DNA of 64,000 nt from the NCBI RefSeq assembly GCF_900104485.1, contig NZ_FMXQ01000002.1:124001-188000 (forward strand). The letters are read 5' to 3'. Under the pieces are notes generated by a model. The model was not told the DNA's origin. It did no database searches and saw only the letters and a program-made list of their open reading frames with translations. Positions within the stretch are counted from its first letter, which is position 1. The number at the start of each line of letters is the position of its first letter. Positions 26,336-36,972 of the stretch are shown here, in pieces. The position numbers were made by a program, and so were the translations under genes. This DNA comes from Bauldia litoralis. Lineage in GTDB: Bacteria; Pseudomonadota; Alphaproteobacteria; Rhizobiales; Kaistiaceae.

Positions 26336-27526
26336 ATGGCTGAAACCGAAGTCCGCACCTTCAACATCAATTTCGGGCCGCAGCATCCGGCCGCGCATGG
26401 CGTGCTGCGCCTTGTGCTCGAACTGGACGGCGAGGTCGTCGAGCGCGTCGATCCGCATATCGGCCTCCTGCATCGCGGCACCGAGAAGCTGATCGAGCAC
26501 AAGACTTACCTCCAGGCGGTGCCCTATTTCGACCGGCTCGACTATGTCGCGCCGATGAACCAGGAACACGCCTTTGCGCTCGCGACCGAGCGGCTGCTCG
26601 ACATCGAGGTGCCGCGCCGCGGCCAGCTGATCCGGGTGCTCTATTGCGAGATCGGCCGCCTGCTGTCCCATCTCCTCAACGTCACCACCCAGGCGCTGGA
26701 TGTCGGCGCCCTGACGCCGCCGCTCTGGGGCTTCGAGGAACGCGAAAAGCTCATGGTCTTCTATGAGCGCGCCAGCGGCAGCCGCATGCATGCGGCCTAT
26801 TTCCGCCCCGGCGGCGTTCACCAGGATCTGCCGCAGAAGCTGGTCGACGACATCGGTGCCTTCTGTGACCCCTTCCTCAAGGTCTGCGACGACATCGAGG
26901 GCCTGCTGACCCACAACCGGATCTTCAAGCAGCGCAACGTCGATATCGGTGTCGTTACCCTCGAGGAAGCCTGGAAATGGGGCTTCTCCGGCGTGATGGT
27001 CCGCGGCTCGGGCGCCGCCTGGGACCTCCGCAAGTCGCAGCCCTACGAGTGCTACGAGGAAATGGACTTCGACATTCCGATCGGCAAGAACGGCGACTGC
27101 TATGACCGCTACCTGATCCGCATGGAGGAGATGCGCCAGTCCATCCGGATCATGAAGCAGTGCGTCGAGAAGCTGAATTCGGCCGATGGCAAGGGACCGG
27201 TCAGTTCCCAGGACGGCAAGATCGTGCCGCCGAAGCGGGGTGAGATGAAGCGCTCGATGGAGGGTCTCATCCACCACTTCAAGCTCTACACCGAGGGTTA
27301 CCACGTGCCGGAAGGCGAAGTTTACGCGGCGGTCGAGGCGCCGAAGGGCGAGTTCGGCGTCTACCTGGTCTCCGACGGCTCCAACAAGCCGTATCGCTGC
27401 AAGGTTCGCGCGCCGGGCTTCCCGCATCTCTCGGCGATGGACTTCATGTGCCGCGGCCACATGCTGGCGGATGTCTCGGCCATTCTCGGCTCGCTCGACA
27501 TCGTGTTCGGGGAGGTCGATCGCTGA
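26336..27526 (+). CDS. nuoD: NADH-quinone oxidoreductase subunit D
   Basis: 396 residues. 49-kDa subunit related to the large subunit of NiFe hydrogenases: N-terminal [14 protein letters not shown], the H-R-G-T-E-K region, and the R-G-S-G-x-x-W-D-L-R loop. It forms the quinone pocket with NuoB. It ends in TGATG, with the NuoE ATG overlapping the stop by one base. Confidence 0.98.
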   Translation: MAETEVRTFNINFGPQHPAAHGVLRLVLELDGEVVERVDPHIGLLHRGTEKLIEHKTYLQAVPYFDRLDYVAPMNQEHAFALATERLLDIEVPRRGQLIRVLYCEIGRLLSHLLNVTTQALDVGALTPPLWGFEEREKLMVFYERASGSRMHAAYFRPGGVHQDLPQKLVDDIGAFCDPFLKVCDDIEGLLTHNRIFKQRNVDIGVVTLEEAWKWGFSGVMVRGSGAAWDLRKSQPYECYEEMDFDIPIGKNGDCYDRYLIRMEEMRQSIRIMKQCVEKLNSADGKGPVSSQDGKIVPPKRGEMKRSMEGLIHHFKLYTEGYHVPEGEVYAAVEAPKGEFGVYLVSDGSNKPYRCKVRAPGFPHLSAMDFMCRGHMLADVSAILGSLDIVFGEVDR

Positions 27527-28713
27527 TGTCCGTTCGCCGCCTCGCAGACGTCCAGCCCGAGAGCTTCGCCTTCAGCGACGCCAACATGGCGTGGGCGAAG
27601 AAGGAAATCGCCAAGTATCCCGAGGGCCGGCAGGCCTCGGCCGTGATCTCGCTGCTGTGGCGGGCGCAGGACCAGGAAGGCTGGGTCACTGAGCCGGCGA
27701 TCGACGCCGTTGCCGCGATGCTCGACATGCCGAAGATCCGCGTTCTCGAGGTCGCGACCTTCTATACCCAGTTCAACCTCGCGCCGGTCGGTGACGTCGC
27801 CCATATCCAGGTCTGCGGCACGACGCCTTGCTGGCTGCGCGGCGCCAACGACATCAAGGACGTGTGCAAGCGACGCATCCATGCCGACCAGCATCATCGT
27901 TCCTCGGACGGCAAGTTCTCGTGGGAGGAGGTCGAGTGCCTCGGCGCCTGCGTCAACGCGCCGATGGTGCTGATCGGGTCCGATACCTTCGAGGACCTGA
28001 CTGCCGAGACCTTCGACCGGTTGATCGACGATATGGCCGCGGGCAAGCGGGTCGAGCCCGGGCCACAGGTCGACCGCCAGTTCGCGGCCCCCATGGGCGG
28101 CCCGACAACGCTGACCGATCCGTCGCTTTTCAGTCGCGAGGCGCGTGACGACGGCGAGCCACGCGTCGAAGTGGTCGAGCCGCAGAACGATGCAGACGAC
28201 GCGCCCGTCGCGACGGTCGAGAAGTCCGATACGTCGGAGCTTTCGGACGCCGACCGACCGGAGACGCTGAGCGAAGCGCGGGACGGCAAGCCGGACGATC
28301 TCAAGCGGATTTCCGGCGTTGGCCCCAAGATCGAGGGTATTCTCCATTCGCTCGGCATCTACCATTTCGACCAGATCGCGGCATGGCAGCCGCGCGAGGT
28401 CGAGTGGGTCGACGCCCAGCTGAAATTCAAGGGACGCATCGCGCGGGAAAACTGGATCGATCAGGCGAAGGCGCTGGGCGGTGGCGAGGCCGCGACATCC
28501 GGCGACAAGCCGGAAGTCCTGGCCAATTCTGACCAGGCGCCGATCGCCGCCGGCAAGCCGAACGCGGCCGCGCCGTCTCCGCCCGACCCGGACGGATCGA
28601 TTTCCCAGGCGGCCGAGAAGAAGATCGACGGCCAGTCGACCGAGGAAAAGCGTCAGGAAAAGATTGAGGATACCGAGGCGCACGAAGCCGCGGACAAGGA
28701 CTCGGCAGACTGA
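27526..28713 (+). CDS. nuoE: NADH-quinone oxidoreductase subunit E with C-terminal helix-hairpin-helix extension
   Basis: 395 residues, more than twice the usual ~165-220. Residues 1-175 are the thioredoxin-like NuoE with [2Fe-2S] ligands Cys97, Cys102, Cys138 and Cys142. Then come an acidic linker, a compact domain at 257-317 (D-D-L-K-R-I-S-G-V-G-P ... K-G-R-I-A-R-E-N-W-I) of the helix-hairpin-helix/H3TH type (COG3743-like), and a charged low-complexity tail to 395. The same domain ends ribosomal protein S2 in this window. NuoE sits in the NADH-oxidising tip with NuoF. Extended NuoE proteins are known in Hyphomicrobiales; what the extension does is unknown. Confidence 0.95.
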   Translation: MSVRRLADVQPESFAFSDANMAWAKKEIAKYPEGRQASAVISLLWRAQDQEGWVTEPAIDAVAAMLDMPKIRVLEVATFYTQFNLAPVGDVAHIQVCGTTPCWLRGANDIKDVCKRRIHADQHHRSSDGKFSWEEVECLGACVNAPMVLIGSDTFEDLTAETFDRLIDDMAAGKRVEPGPQVDRQFAAPMGGPTTLTDPSLFSREARDDGEPRVEVVEPQNDADDAPVATVEKSDTSELSDADRPETLSEARDGKPDDLKRISGVGPKIEGILHSLGIYHFDQIAAWQPREVEWVDAQLKFKGRIARENWIDQAKALGGGEAATSGDKPEVLANSDQAPIAAGKPNAAAPSPPDPDGSISQAAEKKIDGQSTEEKRQEKIEDTEAHEAADKDSAD

Positions 28714-28970
28714 TGAGTCAGGCTGGGGAAATGGCGATGATCGAACCGATGAACGAGTTGACCGACGAAGTCTTGAAGTCGGTGCAAAGGCGGCTCCTCG
28801 CGGTCGAGGGCGAAGTCGCCGAAATTCGTGCCGAACTGGCCGATCTCCGGCGCGAGATGGATGCCGCCAGGCTCGGTCAACCTGAAATCAGTGTCCCGCC
28901 CACCGGCATCGAAAGCCGGGTCGCGCGCATCGAGCGCTGGCTGGATTCCGTCGATGCAGCGGTGAAATAG
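28713..28970 (+). CDS. Small coiled-coil protein of the nuo operon
   Basis: 85 residues, rich in Glu, Arg and Leu. Residues about 15-55 have a heptad-like pattern ([23 protein letters not shown]) predicting a coiled coil; there is no membrane span. Its ATG overlaps the nuoE stop (TGATG) and its stop is 4 bp before nuoF, so it is translationally embedded in the operon. I recognise no family. It could be an accessory or assembly factor of complex I; later in-frame ATGs at 28731 and 28737 are alternative starts. Confidence 0.75.
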   Translation: MSQAGEMAMIEPMNELTDEVLKSVQRRLLAVEGEVAEIRAELADLRREMDAARLGQPEISVPPTGIESRVARIERWLDSVDAAVK

Positions 28971-28974
28971 CGAC

Positions 28975-30282
28975 ATGCTGGACGACAAGGACCGGATCTT
29001 CACCAACCTTTACGGCCTCCATGACTGGGGCCTGAAGGGCGCGATGGCGCGCGGCCAGTGGGACAACACCAAGGCGCTGCTCGACAAGGGGCGTGAGTGG
29101 ATCGTCGACGAGATGAAGGCGTCGGGGCTTCGCGGCCGTGGCGGCGCCGGTTTCCCGACCGGGCTGAAGTGGTCCTTCATGCCGAAGGAATCCGACGGCC
29201 GGCCGGCCTATCTGGTTGTCAACGCGGACGAATCCGAGCCAGGCACCTGCAAGGACCGCGAGATCATGCGGCACGACCCGCATACGCTGGTCGAGGGATG
29301 TCTCGTCGCCAGCTTCGCGATGGGCGCCCATACCGCGATCATCTATGTGCGCGGCGAATTCATCCGTGAGCGGGAGCGGCTTCAGGCGGCGGTCGATCAG
29401 GCCTATGAGGCGAAGCTGATCGGCAAGAACAACAAGAACGGCTGGGACTTCGACATCATCGTCCATCACGGCGCCGGCGCCTATATCTGCGGCGAGGAGA
29501 CGGCGTTGCTCGAGTCGCTTGAAGGCAAGAAGGGCATGCCGCGCCTGAAGCCGCCATTCCCGGCGAGCGTTGGCGTCTATGGCTGCCCGACGACGGTCAA
29601 CAATGTCGAGTCGATCGCGGTTGGCCCGACGATCCTGCGTCGCGGCGCCGCCTGGTTCTCTGGCATCGGCCGGCCGAAGAATGTCGGCACCAAGCTGTTC
29701 TGCATTTCCGGGCATGTCGAGAAGCCCTGCACCGTCGAGGAGGAGATGGGAATCCCGCTTCGCGAACTCATCGAGCGCCACTGCGGTGGCGTGCGCGGCG
29801 GCTGGGACAACCTTCTTGCGGTGATCCCGGGCGGGGCGTCGGTGCCGTGTCTGCCGGCGTCGCAATGCGACGACCTTTTCATGGACTTCGACACCCTGCG
29901 CGAACTGAAGTCGGGCCTCGGCACGGCGGCTGTGATCGTCATGGACAAGTCGACCGACATGATCCGGGCGATCGCCCGGCTGGCGTATTTCTACAAGCAT
30001 GAGAGTTGCGGCCAGTGCACGCCGTGCCGGGAAGGTACCGGCTGGATGTGGCGGGTGCTGGAGCGGATGGCAGAGGGCCGCGCCGAGAAGCGCGAGATCG
30101 ACATGCTGCTCGAGGTCACCTACCAGGTCGAGGGCCACACGATCTGTGCCCTCGGCGACGCGGCCGCCTGGCCGGTCCAGGGCTTGATCCGCCACTTCCG
30201 TCATGTGATCGAGGAGCGGATCGACCAGTATGCGGCGAAACCTGCGGTCGGTGATCCGCTCATGGTAGAGGCGGCCGAATAA
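28975..30282 (+). CDS. nuoF: NADH-quinone oxidoreductase subunit F
   Basis: 435 residues. NADH/FMN-binding subunit: [16 protein letters not shown] (FMN/NADH glycine loop), [22 protein letters not shown], and the N3 cluster ligands [12 protein letters not shown] plus a later T-I-C-A-L-G. It accepts hydride from NADH. The stop TAA overlaps the nuoG ATG by one base. Confidence 0.98.
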   Translation: MLDDKDRIFTNLYGLHDWGLKGAMARGQWDNTKALLDKGREWIVDEMKASGLRGRGGAGFPTGLKWSFMPKESDGRPAYLVVNADESEPGTCKDREIMRHDPHTLVEGCLVASFAMGAHTAIIYVRGEFIRERERLQAAVDQAYEAKLIGKNNKNGWDFDIIVHHGAGAYICGEETALLESLEGKKGMPRLKPPFPASVGVYGCPTTVNNVESIAVGPTILRRGAAWFSGIGRPKNVGTKLFCISGHVEKPCTVEEEMGIPLRELIERHCGGVRGGWDNLLAVIPGGASVPCLPASQCDDLFMDFDTLRELKSGLGTAAVIVMDKSTDMIRAIARLAYFYKHESCGQCTPCREGTGWMWRVLERMAEGRAEKREIDMLLEVTYQVEGHTICALGDAAAWPVQGLIRHFRHVIEERIDQYAAKPAVGDPLMVEAAE

Positions 30283-32375
30283 TGCCCCTGATCAAGGTCG
30301 ACGGCCAGGAAATCGAAGTACCGGCTGAGTACACGCTGCTGCAGGCATGCGAGGCGGCCGGAGCCGAGATTCCGCGCTTCTGCTACCACGAGCGGCTTTC
30401 CATCGCCGGCAATTGCCGCATGTGCCTGATCGAGGTGAAGGGCGGACCGCCCAAGCCCGTCGCGTCCTGCGCGATGAACGTTCGCGACCTCAGGCCCGGC
30501 CCGGAAGGCCAGCCGCCGGAGATGTTCACCAAGTCGAAGATGGTGAAGAAGGCGCGCGAAGGCGTGATGGAATTCCTGCTGATCAACCATCCGCTCGACT
30601 GCCCGATCTGCGATCAGGGCGGCGAGTGCGACCTGCAGGACCAGGCGATGGCCTATGGCGTCGATGGCAGCCGCTTCAAGGAGAACAAGCGCGCCGTCGA
30701 GGACAAGTATATCGGCCCGCTGGTCAAGACGATCATGACGCGCTGCATCCATTGCACGCGCTGCATCCGCTTCTCGGCCGAGGTCGCCGGCGTGCCCGAA
30801 CTCGGGGCGACCGGCCGCGGCGAGGACATGGAGATCACCACCTATCTCGAAAAGGCGATGAGCTCCGAGCTGCAGGGCAATGTCATCGACCTTTGCCCGG
30901 TCGGTGCGCTGACCTCGCGCCCCTATGCCTTCCAGGCGCGGCCCTGGGAACTGACCAAGACCGAATCCGTCGACGTCATGGACGCGGTGGGATCGGCTAT
31001 CCGCGTCGATACGCGCGGCCGGGCCGTGATGCGGATCATGCCGCGCCTCAACGAATCGGTGAACGCCGAATGGATTTCGGACAAGACCCGGTTCATCTGG
31101 GACGGGCTTGGCGCGCAGCGGCTCGACCGCCCCTATATCCGGCGGAATGGCCGGCTTGAGCCCGCGACATGGGCGCAGGCCTTCAGCGCGATTGCCGAGA
31201 AGACAGCAAATATCGACCCGAATCGTATCGCGGCGATTGCCGGCGATCTGGCCGGCGTCGAGGAGATGTACGCCCTCAAGGGGCTGATGGATGCCTTCGG
31301 CTCGCCGCATATCGACTGCCGCCAGGACGGGGCGAAGCTCGATCCGGCCGCCGGCCGCGCCAGCTACATCTTCAACCCGACGATCGACGGGATCGATACT
31401 GCCGACGCCATCCTGATCGTCGGCTCGAACCCGCGCCAGGAGGCTGCCGTCCTCAATGCCCGGATCCGGGATCGCTGGCGGCGCGGCAAGGTCAAGGTCG
31501 CGCTGATCGGCGAGCAGGTCGATCTGACCTATTCCTACGACTATCTCGGCGCCGGCCCGGACACCCTGTCGAGCCTGGTTGCAGGCGACCACAGCTTTGC
31601 CGAGACGCTTGCCGGCGCCAAGCGGCCGATGGTGATCGTCGGGCAGGGCGCGCTGGCCCGGCCGGATGGCGATGTCGTGCTGAAGCTCGCCGCCAAGCTG
31701 GCCGCGGGTGGCGAACACGACGAGGGCTGGAACGGCCTCGCGGTGCTCCATACCGCCGCTTCACGAGTCGGAGGACTCGATCTCGGCTTTGTGCCGGGGG
31801 ACGATGGCCACGACGTCATCGGCATGGTTGCGGCAGCGGCCGCCGGCGAGATCGACGTGATGTTCCTGCTCGGCGCCGACGAAATCACCGTGAACGCGCT
31901 CGGCGAGACCTTTGTCGTCTATATCGGCAGCCACGGCGATGCCGGCGCACACCGCGCCGATGTCATCCTGCCGGCCGCCGCCTATACCGAGAAATCGGCG
32001 ACCTACGTCAATACCGAAGGCCGCGTGCAGATGGCGGCCCGGGCAGCGTTCCCGCCCGGCGAAGCGCGCGAGGACTGGGCCATCCTGCGGGCGCTTTCCG
32101 ATGTGCTCGGCCACAAGCTGCCATTCGACTCGCTGGCCGAGTTGCGGGCGGCGCTCTATCGCGACAAGCCGCATTTCCTGCGTGTCGATCAGATCGAGCC
32201 CGGCTCGGTGGACGATGTCGCGGCGCTCGGTTCTGACCCCGGCAATCCGTCGTCCGGCGCCTTCCGCAATGCCATTGACGACTTCTACCTGACCAATCCG
32301 ATCGCCCGCGCCTCGGCAGTGATGGCGGAATGCTCGGCGCTCGCCGCCGACCGGCCGGCAAGCGCGGCGGAGTAG
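30282..32375 (+). CDS. nuoG: NADH-quinone oxidoreductase subunit G
   Basis: 697 residues. The N-terminal ferredoxin-like domain binds a [2Fe-2S] cluster (C-Y-H-E ... C-R-M-C ... C). It is followed by the H-x3-C-x2-C-x5-C motif ([14 protein letters not shown]) and [11 protein letters not shown] for the [4Fe-4S] clusters. The remainder is the molybdopterin-oxidoreductase-like fold without a cofactor. It relays electrons from NuoF/E towards NuoI. Confidence 0.98.
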   Translation: MPLIKVDGQEIEVPAEYTLLQACEAAGAEIPRFCYHERLSIAGNCRMCLIEVKGGPPKPVASCAMNVRDLRPGPEGQPPEMFTKSKMVKKAREGVMEFLLINHPLDCPICDQGGECDLQDQAMAYGVDGSRFKENKRAVEDKYIGPLVKTIMTRCIHCTRCIRFSAEVAGVPELGATGRGEDMEITTYLEKAMSSELQGNVIDLCPVGALTSRPYAFQARPWELTKTESVDVMDAVGSAIRVDTRGRAVMRIMPRLNESVNAEWISDKTRFIWDGLGAQRLDRPYIRRNGRLEPATWAQAFSAIAEKTANIDPNRIAAIAGDLAGVEEMYALKGLMDAFGSPHIDCRQDGAKLDPAAGRASYIFNPTIDGIDTADAILIVGSNPRQEAAVLNARIRDRWRRGKVKVALIGEQVDLTYSYDYLGAGPDTLSSLVAGDHSFAETLAGAKRPMVIVGQGALARPDGDVVLKLAAKLAAGGEHDEGWNGLAVLHTAASRVGGLDLGFVPGDDGHDVIGMVAAAAAGEIDVMFLLGADEITVNALGETFVVYIGSHGDAGAHRADVILPAAAYTEKSATYVNTEGRVQMAARAAFPPGEAREDWAILRALSDVLGHKLPFDSLAELRAALYRDKPHFLRVDQIEPGSVDDVAALGSDPGNPSSGAFRNAIDDFYLTNPIARASAVMAECSALAADRPASAAE

Positions 32376-32380
32376 GGCGG

Positions 32381-33427
32381 ATGGGCGAATTCTTCAACGA
32401 CTACGTGGTGCCGGCCGCGATCATGATCGGCCAGAGCCTGCTGCTGCTGGTCGTGCTGCTGATCTTCGTTGCCTATATCCTCTATGCCGATCGCAAGATC
32501 TGGGCGGCGGTCCAGATGCGCCGCGGGCCGAACGTCGTCGGTCCCTGGGGGCTGCTCCAGTCCTTCGCCGACCTGATCAAGTTCGTTCTCAAGGAGCCGG
32601 TCATTCCGGCCGGCGCCAACAAGGGCGTCTTCCTTCTCGCGCCGCTGGTGACGACGGTTCTCGCGTTGTCGGCCTGGGCGGTTGTGCCGGTCGCCGCCGG
32701 CTGGGTGATCGCCGACATCAACGTCGGCATCCTCTACATTTTCGCGATCTCCTCGCTTGGCGTCTACGGCGTCATCATGGCCGGCTGGTCGTCGAATTCG
32801 AAATATCCCTTCCTCAGCGCCTTGCGCTCCGCTGCGCAGATGGTCTCCTACGAGGTCTCGATCGGCTTCGTCATCGTCACCGTGCTGTTGTGCGTGGGGT
32901 CGCTCAATCTCACTGACATCGTCCTGGCGCAGGGCAAGGGGCTCGGGACGGAGCTTGGCCTTCCGAGCAGCTTCCTCGACTGGCACTGGCTCGTCCTGCT
33001 GCCGATGTTCGTGATCTTCTTCATTTCGGCGCTGGCCGAGACCAACCGCCCGCCCTTCGACCTGGTCGAGGCGGAATCGGAACTCGTCGCCGGCTTCATG
33101 GTCGAATATTCGTCCTCCCCCTACATGCTGTTCATGCTCGGGGAATACGTGGCGATCGTGCTGATGTGCGCGCTGACCACGATCCTGTTCCTCGGCGGCT
33201 GGCTGCCGCCGGTCGACGTCGTGCCCTTCACCTGGGTGCCGGGCGTGATCTGGTTCATCCTGAAGGTCAGCGCGGTTTTCTTTATGTTTGCCATGGTGAA
33301 GGCCTTCGTTCCGCGCTACCGCTTCGACCAGTTGATGCGACTCGGCTGGAAGGTCTTCCTGCCGATCTCGCTGTTCATGGTCGTCGCGGTCGCTTTCGTC
33401 CTGCAACTGACCGGTTGGGGAGCCTGA
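32381..33427 (+). CDS. nuoH: NADH-quinone oxidoreductase subunit H
   Basis: 348 residues with eight or more transmembrane spans. Conserved [14 protein letters not shown] and the quinone-channel loop [20 protein letters not shown] are intact. It links the quinone chamber to the proton-pumping membrane arm. ATG at 32381 begins 5 bp after nuoG and suits the membrane topology. Confidence 0.98.
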   Translation: MGEFFNDYVVPAAIMIGQSLLLLVVLLIFVAYILYADRKIWAAVQMRRGPNVVGPWGLLQSFADLIKFVLKEPVIPAGANKGVFLLAPLVTTVLALSAWAVVPVAAGWVIADINVGILYIFAISSLGVYGVIMAGWSSNSKYPFLSALRSAAQMVSYEVSIGFVIVTVLLCVGSLNLTDIVLAQGKGLGTELGLPSSFLDWHWLVLLPMFVIFFISALAETNRPPFDLVEAESELVAGFMVEYSSSPYMLFMLGEYVAIVLMCALTTILFLGGWLPPVDVVPFTWVPGVIWFILKVSAVFFMFAMVKAFVPRYRFDQLMRLGWKVFLPISLFMVVAVAFVLQLTGWGA

Positions 33428-33428
33428 G

Positions 33429-33917
33429 ATGAGACTCGATCAGGCAGCCAAGTCACTCTTCATGACCGAGTTTCTCTCGGCCTTCTGGATGTCGATGGGA
33501 TATTTCTTCAGCAAGAAGGCGACGCTGAACTATCCATTTGAAAAGGGGCCGGTTTCTCCTCGTTTCCGTGGAGAGCATGCGCTGCGCCGCTATCCCAATG
33601 GCGAGGAGCGCTGCATCGCCTGCAAGCTCTGCGAGGCGATTTGCCCGGCCCAGGCGATCACCATCGAGGCCGGTCCGCGGCGCAACGACGGCACCCGCCG
33701 GACGACCCGCTACGACATCGATATGGTCAAGTGCATCTATTGCGGCTTCTGCCAGGAGGCATGCCCGGTCGACGCGATCGTCGAGGGCCCGAACTTCGAA
33801 TTCGCCACCGAGACGCGCGAAGAGTTGTACTACGACAAGGACAAGCTGCTCGCCAACGGCGACCGTTGGGAGCGCGATATCGCCTCCAATCTTGCGGCGG
33901 ACGCGCAATACCGATGA
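33429..33917 (+). CDS. nuoI: NADH-quinone oxidoreductase subunit I
   Basis: 162 residues. Two complete 4Fe-4S motifs: Cys62-x2-Cys65-x2-Cys68-x3-Cys72-Pro and Cys102-x2-Cys105-x2-Cys108-x3-Cys112-Pro, binding clusters N6a and N6b. An amphipathic N-terminus anchors it to the membrane arm. A small reading frame overlaps its stop codon (ATGA) and fills the gap to nuoJ. Confidence 0.98.
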   Translation: MRLDQAAKSLFMTEFLSAFWMSMGYFFSKKATLNYPFEKGPVSPRFRGEHALRRYPNGEERCIACKLCEAICPAQAITIEAGPRRNDGTRRTTRYDIDMVKCIYCGFCQEACPVDAIVEGPNFEFATETREELYYDKDKLLANGDRWERDIASNLAADAQYR

Positions 33918-33991
33918 AGCATTGGACGGGGGCGGACCAAATGTCTAAGACACCGGCGCTTGCAAGCGACGGCCAACGGGTGAAACGCTGA
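33914..33991 (+). CDS. Possible 25-residue microprotein between nuoI and nuoJ
   Basis: The frame starts at an ATG overlapping the nuoI stop by 4 bp (ATGA) and ends in TGA one base before the nuoJ ATG, so it fills the 75-bp gap exactly. The peptide is polar and basic (starts M-K-H-W-T-G-A-D-Q, ends Q-R-V-K-R). No family is recognised. It could be a real peptide or simply a ribosome-coupling device that carries translation from nuoI to nuoJ. Confidence 0.35.
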   Translation: MKHWTGADQMSKTPALASDGQRVKR

Positions 33992-33992
33992 C

Positions 33993-34595
33993 ATGGTTCT
34001 CGGCGCGATCTTCTTTTATCTCTTTTCCGCCTTGGTCATCGCCTCGGGGGTGATGGTGATCGGTTCGCGGAACCCGGTCCACTCGGTGCTGTTCCTGATC
34101 CTTGCCTTCGTCAACGCCGCCGGCCTGTTCGTTCTGCTCGGCGCCGAATTCCTGGCGATGATCCTGATCGTCGTCTATGTCGGCGCGGTGGCGGTGCTCT
34201 TCCTGTTCGTTGTCATGATGCTCGACGTCGATTTCGTCGAACTGCGGCAGGGCTTCCTCGACTACCTGCCGATCGGCGCCCTGATCGGCATCGTCCTGCT
34301 CGCCGAACTGCTGCTCGTCATCGTCGGCTGGACCTTCGCCAGCGATGCGATGGTGACGGCGCCGCCGCCATCCGGCATGACCAATACGGAAGCGCTCGGC
34401 GCGATCCTCTACACGCGCTACGTCTACTTCTTCCAGGCAGCGGGCATGGTGCTGCTGGTCGCGATGGTCGGCGCCATCGTGCTGACGCTGCGCCATCGCG
34501 AGAACGTCAAGCGCCAGTCGATTCCCGACCAGGTCGCGCGTTCGCCGGCAACGTCGGTTGAGGTTCGCAAGGTCGAATCGGGGAAGGGAATCTGA
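33993..34595 (+). CDS. nuoJ: NADH-quinone oxidoreductase subunit J
   Basis: 200 residues, five predicted membrane spans. Conserved [16 protein letters not shown], then [25 protein letters not shown]. This subunit provides the flexible helix involved in coupling. A polar ~30-residue C-terminal tail ends in TGATG shared with nuoK. Confidence 0.97.
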   Translation: MVLGAIFFYLFSALVIASGVMVIGSRNPVHSVLFLILAFVNAAGLFVLLGAEFLAMILIVVYVGAVAVLFLFVVMMLDVDFVELRQGFLDYLPIGALIGIVLLAELLLVIVGWTFASDAMVTAPPPSGMTNTEALGAILYTRYVYFFQAAGMVLLVAMVGAIVLTLRHRENVKRQSIPDQVARSPATSVEVRKVESGKGI

Positions 34596-34903
34596 TGGCG
34601 ATCGGGCTCGGCCATTACCTCGCGGTCGCCGCGATCCTGTTCACGCTCGGGATCTTCGGCATTTTCATCAACCGCAAGAACGTCATCGTCATCCTGATGT
34701 CGATCGAACTGATCCTGCTGGCGGTCAACATCAACCTCGTGGCGTTTTCATCCTTCCTGGGCGACATGGTCGGCCAGGTCTTCGCGCTTCTCGTTCTCAC
34801 CGTCGCCGCCGCCGAGGCAGCGATCGGACTTGCAATTCTTGTCGTCTTCTATCGCAACCGCGGTTCGATCGCGGTCGAAGACGTAAACCTGATGAAGGGT
34901 TGA
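34595..34903 (+). CDS. nuoK: NADH-quinone oxidoreductase subunit K
   Basis: 102 residues with three transmembrane helices. Conserved [20 protein letters not shown] and [12 protein letters not shown], whose glutamates belong to the proton pathway (here E in S-I-E-L and E in A-A-E-A-A-I-G-L). Related to MrpC antiporter subunits. Confidence 0.98.
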   Translation: MAIGLGHYLAVAAILFTLGIFGIFINRKNVIVILMSIELILLAVNINLVAFSSFLGDMVGQVFALLVLTVAAAEAAIGLAILVVFYRNRGSIAVEDVNLMKG

Positions 34904-34910
34904 GGGCGGC

Positions 34911-36962
34911 ATGTACTCGGCCATCGTCTTCCTTCCGCTGATCGGCGCGATCATTGCCGGCGCGATCTCGATCTATGGCGCCCATGGCCGCACCGCGCCG
35001 GCCGCCGCCAACGGTCCCGGCCATCGCGCTCCGTCGCGCGGCCACGCCGAGAGCGAGAACGGCGCCGACGACCACGGACACGACCACGAGCCTGCAGCCG
35101 TCGGTTCGCGGCCGGCGGAGGTCATCACCTCGGGATTGCTGATCATCACGGCGATCCTTTCGTGGATCGCCTTCTTCTCGGTCGGCCTGAGCGACGACGC
35201 GGTCCAGCGTATCCCGGTCTTCACCTGGTTCGATTCCGGCACGCTGGCCGTCGACTGGGCGCTGCGGATCGACACGCTGACCGTCGTGATGATGGCGCTG
35301 GTGACCACCGTGTCAGCGGTCGTTCACGTCTATTCCTTCGGCTACATGGCGCACGATCCATACCGGCCGCGCTTCTTCGCCTACCTGTCTCTGTTCACCT
35401 TCGCCATGCTGGCGCTGGTGACCTCAGACAATCTCGTTCAGCTCTTCTTCGGCTGGGAGGGCGTCGGTCTCGCCTCCTATCTGCTGATCGGCTTCTGGTA
35501 CCAGCGGCCGGCGGCCAACGCCGCCGCGATCAAGGCCTTCGTCGTCAACCGGGTCGGCGATTTCGGCTTCGCGCTCGGTATCTTCGGCATTTTCGTCGTG
35601 TTCAATTCGGTCGAATACGAGACGATCTTCGCCAACGCGCCGACCATTGCCGGGACGACATTCCACTTCCTGTCGTGGGAACTCGACGCGCTGACCGTCA
35701 TCTGCCTGCTGCTGTTCATGGGCGCGATGGGCAAGTCGGCGCAGTTCATGCTGCACACCTGGCTGCCGGACGCGATGGAAGGCCCGACCCCGGTCTCGGC
35801 GCTGATCCATGCCGCGACCATGGTCACCGCCGGCGTCTTCATGGTGGCGCGGCTGTCGCCGGTGTTCGAGCTCTCGCCGTTCGCGCTGATCTTCGTCACC
35901 TTCATCGGCGCCACGACCTGTTTCTTCGCCGCCACGATCGCCATCGTCCAGAACGACATCAAGCGGGTAGTCGCCTATTCGACCTGTTCGCAGCTCGGCT
36001 ACATGTTCGCCGCCCTCGGGGTTGGCGCCTACTCGGTCGGCATCTTCCACCTCTTCACCCACGGCTTCTTCAAGGCCCTGCTGTTCCTCGCCTGCGGATC
36101 GGTGATCCACGCGATGGAAGACGAGCAGGACATGCGGAAGATGGGCGGCCTGCGGAAGCAGATCCCGATCACTTACGCGATGATGGTGATTGGCGGACTG
36201 GCGCTGACCGGCTTCCCGTTCACCGCCGGCTATTTCTCGAAGGACGCCATCATCGAGGCGACCGAGGTCGCGACGAATCCGATGGCAGGCTACGCTTACG
36301 TCCTGACGCTGGGGGCGGCGCTGCTGACCGCGCTCTATACGTGGCGGCTGATCTTCATGACCTTCCACGGCAAGACCCGGATCGCCGGCGACCTGCTGAA
36401 GCGGGTCCATGAGCAGCCCTGGGTGATGCTGGGTCCGATGATGGTGCTGGCCTTCGGTGCATTGTTCGGCGGTCTCATCTTCCATGGCCTGTTCATCGGC
36501 GATGAGCACAACGCCTTCTGGAAGAGCGCGCTCGACCTGGTGACCGAGAACCACCTGCTCAAGGAGATGCATCACCTGCCGTTCACGGCGACCATCCTGC
36601 CGACGGTGATGATGGTGATCGGATTTGGCCTTGCCTACTACTTCTACATGGTCAACCTGGACGGGCCGAAGCGGCTCGCCGCGCGCCACGACTGGCTCTA
36701 CCGGTTCCTGCTCAACAAGTGGTATTTCGACGAGCTCTACGACTTCCTCTTCGTGCGGTCGCTGAAGTGGCTCGGCCGCTTCTTGTGGCGCAAGGGCGAC
36801 GGCTGGCTGATCGACGGCTTCGGGCCGGATGGCGTCTCGTCATGGGTGCTCGGCGCCACGTCACGGATCGTGCGGCTGCAGACCGGCTATCTCTACCATT
36901 ACGCCTTCGCCATGCTGATCGGTGTCGCGCTGTTGGTCACCTATCTGATGTTCGCGGCGTGA
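34911..36962 (+). CDS. nuoL: NADH-quinone oxidoreductase subunit L
   Basis: 683 residues, antiporter-like subunit with 14-16 membrane helices and the long lateral helix near the C-terminus. Family segments [36 protein letters not shown] and [10 protein letters not shown] are intact. Unusual: the loop between helices 1 and 2 (about residues 24-71) is expanded and His/Asp-rich ([10 protein letters not shown]). It pumps protons at the distal end of the arm. Confidence 0.98.
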   Translation: MYSAIVFLPLIGAIIAGAISIYGAHGRTAPAAANGPGHRAPSRGHAESENGADDHGHDHEPAAVGSRPAEVITSGLLIITAILSWIAFFSVGLSDDAVQRIPVFTWFDSGTLAVDWALRIDTLTVVMMALVTTVSAVVHVYSFGYMAHDPYRPRFFAYLSLFTFAMLALVTSDNLVQLFFGWEGVGLASYLLIGFWYQRPAANAAAIKAFVVNRVGDFGFALGIFGIFVVFNSVEYETIFANAPTIAGTTFHFLSWELDALTVICLLLFMGAMGKSAQFMLHTWLPDAMEGPTPVSALIHAATMVTAGVFMVARLSPVFELSPFALIFVTFIGATTCFFAATIAIVQNDIKRVVAYSTCSQLGYMFAALGVGAYSVGIFHLFTHGFFKALLFLACGSVIHAMEDEQDMRKMGGLRKQIPITYAMMVIGGLALTGFPFTAGYFSKDAIIEATEVATNPMAGYAYVLTLGAALLTALYTWRLIFMTFHGKTRIAGDLLKRVHEQPWVMLGPMMVLAFGALFGGLIFHGLFIGDEHNAFWKSALDLVTENHLLKEMHHLPFTATILPTVMMVIGFGLAYYFYMVNLDGPKRLAARHDWLYRFLLNKWYFDELYDFLFVRSLKWLGRFLWRKGDGWLIDGFGPDGVSSWVLGATSRIVRLQTGYLYHYAFAMLIGVALLVTYLMFAA

Positions 36963-36972
36963 GGACCGACCG

